A stretch of 51,423 bases of DNA from an uncultured Clostridia bacterium (GTDB lineage: Bacteria > Bacillota > Clostridia > Christensenellales > Borkfalkiaceae). Below are positions 32,310-40,999 of this stretch, one piece after another (the stretch's first letter is position 1; each line of letters starts with the position of its first letter). The stretch spans positions 1-51,423 of the forward strand of contig CAUHGY010000004.1 in assembly GCA_959605945.1 (NCBI GenBank), in the 5' to 3' direction. Below the pieces are notes generated by a model, which ran no database searches, had not been told where the DNA came from, and saw only the letters and a program-made list of their open reading frames with translations. The translations under genes were made by a program, and so were the position numbers.

Positions 32310-35110
32310 TATATTCTGCTCCCCACTTCAACAGTCATTTCGTATTGTGTATAATTATAATCCGAATCTCTCGTTATATAGATTATTTTATAGGTGCCGG
32401 CTTTTTCAAATTTATATTCATCGCCGCCGTTAACTTTTATATATGACAAATCGGAAGTAGATTTTATAATAATATCAACTGCGCATTCGCCTTCAACGTT
32501 ATCTTCTGCAATTGCCTTTGGAATTGTAACAGTAGTACCCGCCGAAATTTTTGGCTCGATTTCCCGTTCTATTTTCAGAACGGGATTGACGTTATCTGTA
32601 ACATTGCATATAAACAAATCCGCACCCGTTCTGCCGTTGACATCAGAAGAACTGTAGGTTATCCTGTAAGTACCAAGCTGCTCGGCCATGAAAAAAGAAG
32701 ATTCGGTCACACTGTCTATTTTTTTCACCATAGTATTGTCCGGGGCATAAACCGTAAGTCCCACGGTTGCGCCGAAAGACATCATATCAAATGCTTCCGC
32801 AAAAGGAAGTATCACCTTGTCACCCCTGTTGACGGTAAAAAGTCTTTCGTACAGTTTATCATATCTGATAACAGGTTTAAACTTATCTGTCCATTCTTCG
32901 GTTTCTATGCTGTTAAGCGGCTGATTGCTAATTTGATTTATGGCTATACCTGCCTCGCCGGTAACTCCGCCCAGAGAAAAGCCCACAAATGCGGTTTGCG
33001 CATCGAAATCAGAAAAAGTTAAAACGGGATTATTTGTTTTTTCGCTATATATTGCATTTCTGGCTGTATCAATATAAAAATTGACCGATGATTCGGGATT
33101 TACCAAAGTTCCGTCAATCACATACATTGTTCCCTCACCGTTAAGTTGTATATAAGAAACATTGTCGCCGGCATCGCATTCTCTGTAGATTCTTACGAAC
33201 ATTCTATTGCTTTCATTGTAATAATCGGCAAAAAACACATCTACATATTCAAATTCGGACTTACCTTCTAATCCTGATATCCTTACAGAAGCATTTACAC
33301 CCGGATTACCTATTACCGAAGGAAAGGCCCACGAAACCGACGCCGTATCGGCAGCACAGAAATTTAAGCCGCTGTCGTTCGTATCGATAAGATCCGGATC
33401 GCCGCTTTCAGTGAGCATAAAATCCGAAGGTTTGGCTTCAAATGTATTCACTACCGGTATAATAAAAGTTTTGCTTTTCGGTTCTTCAGAATTAACAACA
33501 GAATAAACAACTTTTACGGTGCCGGAAGATTTTTTGACTTCATAAGATCTGTCGTTTCCGAGCGAAACTCCGTCAACGGTAATTTCTATCCCCTTAGGCT
33601 CTCCGGTAGCGCTGTCATAGGCAACGGCTTCAGGGAAAACCACTGTGTATGTAGAAGGCAGAATTTTAGGCATGCTGTTCACCTTCAAGACAGTCTGTTC
33701 ATCTATTTCAATCGGAAAATATCGTGTTGTGGGGTTATTATCGTACCCCCTTGCTTCTACCTTTAATGTAATAACTCCGCTTTCAGTAACCTGAATATAA
33801 CGATTTGCAGGTAACGTTATCTGCTTACCGTTATAATATAGGCTTTCTTCATAAATTACATTTCCGATACCCCCGTAAGCGCTTATTTCAGGTATATAGA
33901 GACTGTCTCCTATTTCGGGAGTCTCGTATTCTTCCTGCATCAAAACTACTATAGGCGGAAGATGTTCTATTACTTCAAACTCCATATAATCTTCGGTGGA
34001 TTTAAATTTATTTTCCGCATAATACAATACTCTGTAGCTGCCGATTTTTTCCGGAGTAAAAGCAAGCGTTTCGGTTACGTCTGCCACCGTTTTCCACTGT
34101 TCCCCGGTTCTTTCCTGTATTTCTATTTTCATTTTATCTTTTTCGTATTCGCCGAAATACCAGTCGCTTGCAGAAAAATCCGGAACGGGATATTCTTTAC
34201 CGACACCCGCGTCAGGTAAATTATATTCGTATTCCTTATTTATATCGAACGAAAAATCCGGAGCGTCAAAATCGTCTTCCGTTTCGAAAGTTCCCCCAAG
34301 ACTATTTCCGAGAATCGATTTTATTATTGCTCCGCCCTGTATCGCCTGTCCGAATTCCATTTTAATCGACATATATGCCTTGTCATCGGCAAAGCCGTTC
34401 CATAAAAATCCGCTTCCGACATAATTTACTTCGTCAAGATCAAGAATCATCAGTGCTCTTTCCGCAACTATCGCATAAACCTGTCTTTCGGCATAATCCA
34501 CAGCTACGGTAAACGGATAGTTGACCCCAAGGCTACCGTCGGAATTAGTTTTTTTGGCAAACTCGTTTGATGCACAGTAAGAACCGTAATTTCCGTTAAA
34601 AAGGGTGCCATTACTGCTGGCATCGGTCCCTAATCCTAAACTTTTTCCCCTATAATTAACGCGGGCGTAAACAGCGCCGTTACCGCTATGCTTATAATAA
34701 TAGACGCCGAAAGAATTATTCGGATCTTCCGTATCTGTGAACGTCACCGTAAGTGCCGTCATCATAGCGAGATCATCTTCGTTAAGAACCGATATTTCAA
34801 CTATCTTATTCTCTTTTGTCAGTGACGAAAAGTTAATGGGATTGTTATATTGCAAAACCGCACCGCTGGCAGTCGTCAGCGCCCTGACTCCGCTTGGTTT
34901 TACCGGTAAAGCTCTCTCTGCCGCAGTAAGACAATAATCCGGAATGGTGATGTTTTCCGTAATACTGTCGAACTGAGCTCCGGAAAACACGTCGGACTTT
35001 TTATATTCTGTATCTTCCGCAATCGCGGAAAAACTAACAAAAGATAAGGCAGCGACAACCGTAAAAACAGCCGCTAACAAACCGATGAAACATTTTTTAG
35101 TAATTTTCAT
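32309..35110 (-). CDS. Large secreted modular protein with repeated beta-sandwich modules
   Basis: 933-aa exported protein: basic start, hydrophobic stretch and likely cleavage after SAIA (residue about 31). No LPxTG sorting signal or lipobox is visible. Two long modules of about 200 residues (about 45-265 and 555-745) have a similar plan. Each starts with a short linker, contains strings such as VSVLNEDDLAMMTALTVTFTDTE, GVYYYKHSG or YVDVFFADYYNESNRMFVRIY, and ends around an ...SLGG... segment. Between and after them are Ig-like modules (for example VLMQEEYETPEIGDSLYIPEISAYGG and NPVLKIEREIEPKISAGTTVTIPKAIAEDNVEGE). No catalytic motif is recognised. Its position between permeases and DUF4838 suggests a glycan-binding or scaffold protein. 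It has no known name. Confidence 0.75.
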   Translation of the reverse strand: MKITKKCFIGLLAAVFTVVAALSFVSFSAIAEDTEYKKSDVFSGAQFDSITENITIPDYCLTAAERALPVKPSGVRALTTASGAVLQYNNPINFSSLTKENKIVEISVLNEDDLAMMTALTVTFTDTEDPNNSFGVYYYKHSGNGAVYARVNYRGKSLGLGTDASSNGTLFNGNYGSYCASNEFAKKTNSDGSLGVNYPFTVAVDYAERQVYAIVAERALMILDLDEVNYVGSGFLWNGFADDKAYMSIKMEFGQAIQGGAIIKSILGNSLGGTFETEDDFDAPDFSFDINKEYEYNLPDAGVGKEYPVPDFSASDWYFGEYEKDKMKIEIQERTGEQWKTVADVTETLAFTPEKIGSYRVLYYAENKFKSTEDYMEFEVIEHLPPIVVLMQEEYETPEIGDSLYIPEISAYGGIGNVIYEESLYYNGKQITLPANRYIQVTESGVITLKVEARGYDNNPTTRYFPIEIDEQTVLKVNSMPKILPSTYTVVFPEAVAYDSATGEPKGIEITVDGVSLGNDRSYEVKKSSGTVKVVYSVVNSEEPKSKTFIIPVVNTFEAKPSDFMLTESGDPDLIDTNDSGLNFCAADTASVSWAFPSVIGNPGVNASVRISGLEGKSEFEYVDVFFADYYNESNRMFVRIYRECDAGDNVSYIQLNGEGTMYVIDGTLVNPESSVNFYIDTARNAIYSEKTNNPVLTFSDFDAQTAFVGFSLGGVTGEAGIAINQISNQPLNSIETEEWTDKFKPVIRYDKLYERLFTVNRGDKVILPFAEAFDMMSFGATVGLTVYAPDNTMVKKIDSVTESSFFMAEQLGTYRITYSSSDVNGRTGADLFICNVTDNVNPVLKIEREIEPKISAGTTVTIPKAIAEDNVEGECAVDIIIKSTSDLSYIKVNGGDEYKFEKAGTYKIIYITRDSDYNYTQYEMTVEVGSRI

Positions 35111-36126
35111 TACCCCTTAATACCTCCTACAGTAAATTTACTTGTTATAAGTTTTTGACTGGACAGATATAATACCAAACTCGGGATCATACAAAGCGCA
35201 AATCCTGCCAGGATTTCCGGCTCTGTAGCCGCTCCGAGAGCTCCGCTGGTACTTCTCTGAAACCTGTACATTCCATACGCTATGTTAGGCGTGGAAGGAT
35301 ACCATACAAGAAACGACTCATAAGCGTTCCATGACGTAAAAAACGAAAGCAGAAATAAAGTGGCGCACGTCGGGAGCACCATCGGTATTATAATTCTGAA
35401 CATAATCAGATACTCGTTTGCTCCGTCTATACGCGCGGCTTCTGTATAAGCCATCGGAATTGCTTTAAGAACGCCGTACATTATCATAAAGTACATTCCG
35501 GAAAAAGGCGTTGCCGGCGGTATAAAAATTGAAACATACATATTATCATACAGTCCTATTTTCTGTTTGAATATCATTTCCGCCGCTATATTGCCTACTA
35601 TTGGAAACATCATGATAACTATTCCCAAATTATAAATAAATTTGTTTCCCTTAAACCTGAATCGTGAAAGCGCATAAGCCGTCACCGTGATCCAGAATAC
35701 ACTGACAGTCGGCCCGACCGTTGAAAATATAAGACTGTTAAAAAGCATATCCCAAAGATCGTAAGCCATAGATCCTTCAATAATCGTAAATTTGTTGAGA
35801 ACATTGATATAATTTTCAAAATGGAAAACTTTTGGGAAATCGAACGCATTCAGAGTAAATTCCAGCTCGCTTTTGAAAGATGTGATCAACATCCAGAATA
35901 CAGGTACCAGCAGCGATACGCAATATATCAAACAGAAAGTACCTATAAGCGCCCACAAAAGATTGCCGATAACTGTATTCCACGAAATACCGTCCGCAGA
36001 AAAAAATATATGTTTTTTTCCGTCAAGTCCCACTCGGTACGATACGGTTTTCTTGAGGAATATCAACCCTAAACAAATTAAGTAAACGGCAATGAATACT
36101 ATTGAAAAAATCAGAACAACACTCAT
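35110..36126 (-). CDS. Carbohydrate ABC transporter permease (MalG-like)
   Basis: 338-aa inner-membrane permease. It has an extra N-terminal hydrophobic segment (MSVVLIFSIVFIAVYLICLGLI), then the six-helix MalG core with VPVFWMLITSFKS and the cytoplasmic coupling loop EAARIDGANEYLIMFRIIIPMVLP, which is the EAA motif contacting the ATPase. I chose the ATG at 36126, which overlaps the upstream permease stop (ATGA) and has GGAGAG about 6 nt upstream. A start at 36165 would lie within that gene. Pairs with the MalF-like permease; no ATPase gene is in this cluster. Confidence 0.9.
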   Translation of the reverse strand: MSVVLIFSIVFIAVYLICLGLIFLKKTVSYRVGLDGKKHIFFSADGISWNTVIGNLLWALIGTFCLIYCVSLLVPVFWMLITSFKSELEFTLNAFDFPKVFHFENYINVLNKFTIIEGSMAYDLWDMLFNSLIFSTVGPTVSVFWITVTAYALSRFRFKGNKFIYNLGIVIMMFPIVGNIAAEMIFKQKIGLYDNMYVSIFIPPATPFSGMYFMIMYGVLKAIPMAYTEAARIDGANEYLIMFRIIIPMVLPTCATLFLLSFFTSWNAYESFLVWYPSTPNIAYGMYRFQRSTSGALGAATEPEILAGFALCMIPSLVLYLSSQKLITSKFTVGGIKG

Positions 36127-37055
36127 ACCGCACTCTCCGTTCTGTCCGCTTTCTGCATAAGCCATTTAATCAGAAATACCACCGGCAATGTGATCAACAT
36201 TACAAACAGCCCCGAAGTGGCCACATCCGGATAAGACATATAAGATCCATCCGACGTTTTGACCGTAACGGTAAAATAATAACCTAATCCCCAGATTGCG
36301 GGATCCGCACTGTACATATAGAACGTCATTAGCGCTCCGGAAGCCGTGAACATACCCGTGGCGCCGGTAACCACCATAGTTGTAAACGAAGGCCATATAA
36401 GCGGGAGAATTATGTTCCAAAATTCTCTGAAATCGTTTACACCGTCTATAGAGGCACTTTCCAGAATCTCCTTATCGATACCGCTCATTCCGTTGACATA
36501 TACTATAACGCTTGTGCCGAAAGAAAGCCAAATGGAAAAGAAAATGTTATTGCCGAAAGCATATTTAGTATCATATATCAGCTTTGGGAAATCCGTTATA
36601 CCGATAGATTCCATAAATTCAGGCAAACCGAATTCTACAAAACGCTTATAAACAAGCGCGAAAACCATTGCCGATACTATCTGCGGTATCATGACTATAA
36701 CACGAAACACCCTGTGTCCTATAAATTTTTTAAAAATATAATAGGACAGTATAAAATATAAAGGATTCGATATCAGAAAAGACAACCACCAGAATTTAAG
36801 CGAATTCTTAAGCGACAGCCATATCTGAGAATTGTCTTTAAATCCCCGGAAAAGTTCTGCAAAATTATCAAAACCGACCCAGCTGGCGTTATTGTTGACA
36901 TCGTATTCTTTAAAAGCCATTGTGAACGAACTGAAATTCACATATACGTAGAAAACGCAGAAACAAATAAACGGAACTATCAACAACGACGCCAGAAAAA
37001 GTTTTTCTTTGATATTCTGAGTCAGAAAATTATTTTTTCGTATGTTATTGTTCAT
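36123..37055 (-). CDS. Carbohydrate ABC transporter permease (MalF-like)
   Basis: 310-aa membrane protein with six hydrophobic helices. The N-terminal cytoplasmic part is short and the core carries the coupling loop ESASIDGVNDFREFWNIILPLIWPS, the family EAA motif. The segment FSSFTMAFKEYDVNNNASWVGFDNFAELF is the external loop typical of MalF-type sugar permeases. Overlaps the binding-protein gene by 11 nt and the next permease by 4 nt, showing tight coupling of the three-gene importer. Confidence 0.92.
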   Translation of the reverse strand: MNNNIRKNNFLTQNIKEKLFLASLLIVPFICFCVFYVYVNFSSFTMAFKEYDVNNNASWVGFDNFAELFRGFKDNSQIWLSLKNSLKFWWLSFLISNPLYFILSYYIFKKFIGHRVFRVIVMIPQIVSAMVFALVYKRFVEFGLPEFMESIGITDFPKLIYDTKYAFGNNIFFSIWLSFGTSVIVYVNGMSGIDKEILESASIDGVNDFREFWNIILPLIWPSFTTMVVTGATGMFTASGALMTFYMYSADPAIWGLGYYFTVTVKTSDGSYMSYPDVATSGLFVMLITLPVVFLIKWLMQKADRTESAV

Positions 37056-38883
37056 CTGCCTGATAGAATCCCTCTACTACACTGTAAAGCCTGTCATATT
37101 CCTTATTGATGTTCCCGTATACACCGTTCAGGTATTCTTCAAGCGTAAGCGGACGATCTGTGGATTTGAAAGCATCGTAAGGCGTTTTATAAGAAACGCT
37201 CGTTACATTTGTATTATCAGTCAGCCAGTTATCCAACCCTGCAAACGAGCGCACGGCGTTAAGATTGTTTGACCAGGTAGGATAGATTATCTGCACATGC
37301 TCTATATCGTGCGTGATATCCCATACGTTTCTCTGAAACGGAGTCAGAGAATTATACTGTTCGTCGGTCAATTCATACATAAACGGCCTGGGATTTCCCG
37401 TAGTGGTTGTATAATACTGCAATGCTTCGTCTCTGAGCGTATAGCCTATAAATTCCTTGCACTTGGCAATAAACGCTGTTTTATCGCCTTTTACATAAGT
37501 ATCGGGACAATTGTTCAACAGTACTCCGCATCCGTCGTCCTGACAAGCCATAGCCGTCATATTTTCAGGCATTACCTGTCCCGTAATATTAGGATACATA
37601 TAATATCTGTATTCTCTTTTACCGTACCCGCGGGGTTCGTCGGGCGTGTCGTAAACACTTAATCCTTCCATAATGGATCTGGCTTCATTTGCTTCCCACC
37701 AGCACCCGTCAATCAAAAAAGCCGCAAGCCCGCTCTCTTTGACGCAGGGATCGGTAACGAAGGTATTCTGTGCATTCTTATGAGACGTAGAAGTAGTCTG
37801 ATATGACTTGTCGTGCAGCATTTGTCTGGCAGAATAATTCACTCCGTTAATGTTACCTATCTTGCCCATAATATTCTTATAGTAAAAACCGACAGCATCA
37901 TTGTAAGCTTTTCTTATAGTATCTGTTTCCCATGCATTTTTTCCTGTTGCCGGAGTAAGGGTGGTTTCCGTTTCACCGTTATTATCGGTTATGGGACCAT
38001 TCAGCGACATAAAATTAATATAATTGTCATATCCCATGCTCTGAGCCATCAATGCATTGTATGTGGTCGGCGTATAAGCGCCTACATACTGTGTAGTATA
38101 AATATAAGGATAATTTCCGTCGTTCATTATTCTGGCGAGAAGCTCTTCATACTCTTCCATAGTAACGGCCTGTCCGTCATCATAAGTGCCGTACTCTCCG
38201 TCTTTACCGGGTGTAAGAATTCTTTCGCCGACATCATAATTGCCGAAAGATTTAGCAGCTACTACCCTTCCGTTTTTAATTTCAGCAGCACCGCTTTCCT
38301 GCGAATTTATGATGTCCAGATCCTGAGCAGATGCGAAATCGAGATATCCTTGGTCGACAAAAAATTTATAATCGAATATGAGACCGCTCATTCCGATAGA
38401 ATAAGGTATACCGTAAATTCCTTCCTTGTCAAGCGCGGCAAAAGCTTTTGAAACAGTGTCAAAATCCATTGTTTTGGATTTGATGTCGCCTTTGTCTTCG
38501 CCATCGACCTTCATGTCGTAAACATCAGAAACATCTAATAACAGACCTTCCTGGATAAGCGGAGTTATGTGAGACTGCGAGCCGAAATAAATATTGATAT
38601 CCGTAGATTGTGCTTCAAGCTGCGCTTTCAGCGTCACCGTAAGATCTAAATCTCCCGTCTGTACTATGACTTGATAATCGGCATTCTCCGGAATAGCGTT
38701 GAATTCTTCAGCAAAATGTTCAAGCCATTTATATCCCATTCCCGTATCCGGCGCATAAACGTATATCTGCTGTTTGTTTTTATCGACTTCAGGTCCTATA
38801 TTTGTTCCTCCGCAGGCAGCAAAACTGCCGGCAAGCATAACACAAGCAAGTAAAAACGTCAGTAATCTGATTTTAGTTTTCAT
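37045..38883 (-). CDS. Extracellular solute-binding lipoprotein (family 1, sugar)
   Basis: 612-aa lipoprotein with lipobox FAAC (acylated C24) and a large ligand-binding part, longer than usual sugar-binding proteins (about 420-550 aa). Visible features are QIYVYAPDTGMGYKWLEHFAEEFN (first strand), the FGSQSHITPLIQEGLLLDVSDVYDMKV region common to family 1, and YGIPYSIGMSGLIFDYKFF. The internal section VGAYTPTTYNALMAQSMGYDNYINFMSLNGPI is an insertion possibly shaped for a bulky glycan. It feeds the MalF/MalG-like permeases immediately downstream (11-nt overlap). Strong AAAGGAG site. Ligand unknown; the genes around suggest an oligosaccharide. Confidence 0.9.
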   Translation of the reverse strand: MKTKIRLLTFLLACVMLAGSFAACGGTNIGPEVDKNKQQIYVYAPDTGMGYKWLEHFAEEFNAIPENADYQVIVQTGDLDLTVTLKAQLEAQSTDINIYFGSQSHITPLIQEGLLLDVSDVYDMKVDGEDKGDIKSKTMDFDTVSKAFAALDKEGIYGIPYSIGMSGLIFDYKFFVDQGYLDFASAQDLDIINSQESGAAEIKNGRVVAAKSFGNYDVGERILTPGKDGEYGTYDDGQAVTMEEYEELLARIMNDGNYPYIYTTQYVGAYTPTTYNALMAQSMGYDNYINFMSLNGPITDNNGETETTLTPATGKNAWETDTIRKAYNDAVGFYYKNIMGKIGNINGVNYSARQMLHDKSYQTTSTSHKNAQNTFVTDPCVKESGLAAFLIDGCWWEANEARSIMEGLSVYDTPDEPRGYGKREYRYYMYPNITGQVMPENMTAMACQDDGCGVLLNNCPDTYVKGDKTAFIAKCKEFIGYTLRDEALQYYTTTTGNPRPFMYELTDEQYNSLTPFQRNVWDITHDIEHVQIIYPTWSNNLNAVRSFAGLDNWLTDNTNVTSVSYKTPYDAFKSTDRPLTLEEYLNGVYGNINKEYDRLYSVVEGFYQADEQ

Positions 38884-38956
38884 ATTATTCTCCTTTGATT
38901 TCCGTTCGGTTGCTTCAGTATATACACTAAATAAAAACGGAATTCTTTCTCATATT

Positions 38957-40903
38957 TCACGCGCCCATATAACTTTCAGCAGAAAGCCTTACATCTGAAA
39001 AATAAACATCCGCGGATGCAGGTGAAAACTGCGAATTGTAAAAACCAATTCCCCACCATACTCCGTCAATAAAATCTTTCGTTAATTTTATCTCCACGGT
39101 TATCCATCTGTTCTGTAATTCTCCGGTATGAAACGACCCGGAAGTTATAAGCTCGCCCTCTTCATCATAGAATCTGACGTTAGCATGCGCTGTTCCGTTT
39201 TGAGCGTAAATAAGAATTGTTTCCGGAGCGGCAGAATAATAAAGCGAAGTACTTTTTGTCATATAAACCTTAAAACTCATAAAACTGTCTTTTTTCATTT
39301 GATCAAGATATTGCGTTGAAAATCTCATCATAGATTTATCCCCGCTAGTGGCGGTACCGCCTTTCGCGTTATATTTAAATGCACCATATACACCGTCAAC
39401 TTCACCGGTTATAAATTGCAGTTCCGCATATTCAGGGTTATTTACATAAAAATTCTTGTTTATCAAATCTTCTTCCGAATTGAGAACGTTCGTAATTCCG
39501 CTGCCGGTCATTGTAAACGATACGGTTTGTTCGCGTGTTTTTCCGTCTTCATTCTCCGCAGAAACTATCAGGTTGTAAACTATCTTCTTTGAAAGTTTTT
39601 TAAATTCTTCTTCGAAGGTATTTTTATCGCCTGAAGATATATCATAACTGAGTACTTCCTGGCCGTTATACGCTTTGACTACCTTATAACTTTTAAGCGT
39701 ATAACCTTCTGCAATATCAGAATCAAATCCTGTCTGATCCGAATAAACTTTACCGTTAACAAATCCGAGATTAAAAAAAGCCGAAAGCTTATATGTAAGT
39801 ATCTGATCTTTTAAAGTTACAGTAAGCGTGTATTCGCCATCGTCTTCAGGAGAAAATTTTCTTCCCGCACCGAGAATATTATCCCCGCCTTCTTCTTTAA
39901 CAACGGTATAGACAGGCGTAACTTTCTGCCTGTGATTAAGCAGCGTAACCGCCGGAACAGAATATTCACCGAAGCATTCATAAAGATTTCCGGCAAAATT
40001 TTTAATTTCCGTATCATCATATACTACGGGTGCGTCATCCGTAATTGCAAAATTTGCCGTCGCGCTGCCCAAAGAAGTGGAAACACGCAATTGCTTATCG
40101 CTTCCTATACCGAATTCTTCGGTCAAATAATCTCCGCTTATCGTAATCGTTTCGCCGTTTTTTACGATATTTTCATTCGGGATGGGTTCTTCATCTATAG
40201 AAAAACTTAGAAAAGACTGCGAATCGTCTTTGGATAATGTGACTGAAAATCCATCGTCAATAACATCATAATTGTAACTTGCTTCTATTTCAGGCGTAAC
40301 GCCCTCAAGAATATTGATTTCTTTCTCTGTTTTCACTTTATAGCCTGCTTTATCTACCGCTATAAAGCTTATGGTATGTTCCCCGGCAACAAGCGAACCG
40401 TCTCTGCGCACGGCATCTCCATAAGAAAGCACCTGTACGTCAAGATCATTTCCCATACAGTCTTTAGCAGTTATACCGTCATCCACGGTATCAAAAAAAG
40501 ACAGATATTCTATGTCAATAACGCCGGAGTTACTGTTTGAAATGCTCGGTTCGCTGAAAACATAACATTTTTTACTGATCTTCAAATCATTATAGACATA
40601 AACCAGGTCATATTCACCTTTTTCGCCGAAAACAACGTCGCTTACATCAATTTCAATCGGCATATAACTTCCGTTATCCACAGCATAAACTTCGTCATCG
40701 TCAACAGTGATTTCTGCGGCATCCAGTTTGATATAAATATCGTCCGCACCTACAATATAAGGTACAGCCTCATCGCTGATGCCGCCGGTTTCGCCGCCTG
40801 TCTCTATCTGATATTCCGTGTCGCCGCAACCGAACCCTACGGCTAAACAAACAGAAAGCAGCATGATACTCAATAAAATAAAAAATAAATTTTTTCTTTT
40901 CAT
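38957..40903 (-). CDS. Surface lipoprotein with Ig-like modules and shared C-terminal beta-sandwich module
   Basis: 648-aa lipoprotein (signal stretch, lipobox VGFGC, acylated C26). The middle part consists of small Ig-like modules (VPYIVGADDIYIKLDAAEITV, VPAVTLLNHRQKVTPVYTV and similar), and residues about 470-648 form a module that also occurs twice in the 672-aa neighbour. It begins LNSEEDLINKNFYV and holds GVYGAFKYNAK, FMSFKVYMTKS, ILIYAQNG, NRWITVEIKLT and VYFSDVRL, the same order as in the neighbour. No catalytic motif. It probably binds a glycan at the cell surface. 73-bp gap before the solute-binding gene downstream; same strand. Confidence 0.75.
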   Translation of the reverse strand: MKRKNLFFILLSIMLLSVCLAVGFGCGDTEYQIETGGETGGISDEAVPYIVGADDIYIKLDAAEITVDDDEVYAVDNGSYMPIEIDVSDVVFGEKGEYDLVYVYNDLKISKKCYVFSEPSISNSNSGVIDIEYLSFFDTVDDGITAKDCMGNDLDVQVLSYGDAVRRDGSLVAGEHTISFIAVDKAGYKVKTEKEINILEGVTPEIEASYNYDVIDDGFSVTLSKDDSQSFLSFSIDEEPIPNENIVKNGETITISGDYLTEEFGIGSDKQLRVSTSLGSATANFAITDDAPVVYDDTEIKNFAGNLYECFGEYSVPAVTLLNHRQKVTPVYTVVKEEGGDNILGAGRKFSPEDDGEYTLTVTLKDQILTYKLSAFFNLGFVNGKVYSDQTGFDSDIAEGYTLKSYKVVKAYNGQEVLSYDISSGDKNTFEEEFKKLSKKIVYNLIVSAENEDGKTREQTVSFTMTGSGITNVLNSEEDLINKNFYVNNPEYAELQFITGEVDGVYGAFKYNAKGGTATSGDKSMMRFSTQYLDQMKKDSFMSFKVYMTKSTSLYYSAAPETILIYAQNGTAHANVRFYDEEGELITSGSFHTGELQNRWITVEIKLTKDFIDGVWWGIGFYNSQFSPASADVYFSDVRLSAESYMGA

Positions 40904-40999
40904 TTATTCTCCTGTAATTGCGTAAAAATAATTTTTAGTTTCTGTCAGGATCAAGCAAACTGAAATAATTTGATATAAGTCGAGTCGGCATTATCCTTG

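Noticed and set aside
37813..38451. 212-aa plus-strand frame opposite the solute-binding lipoprotein
   Set aside because: Antisense shadow with no family features.
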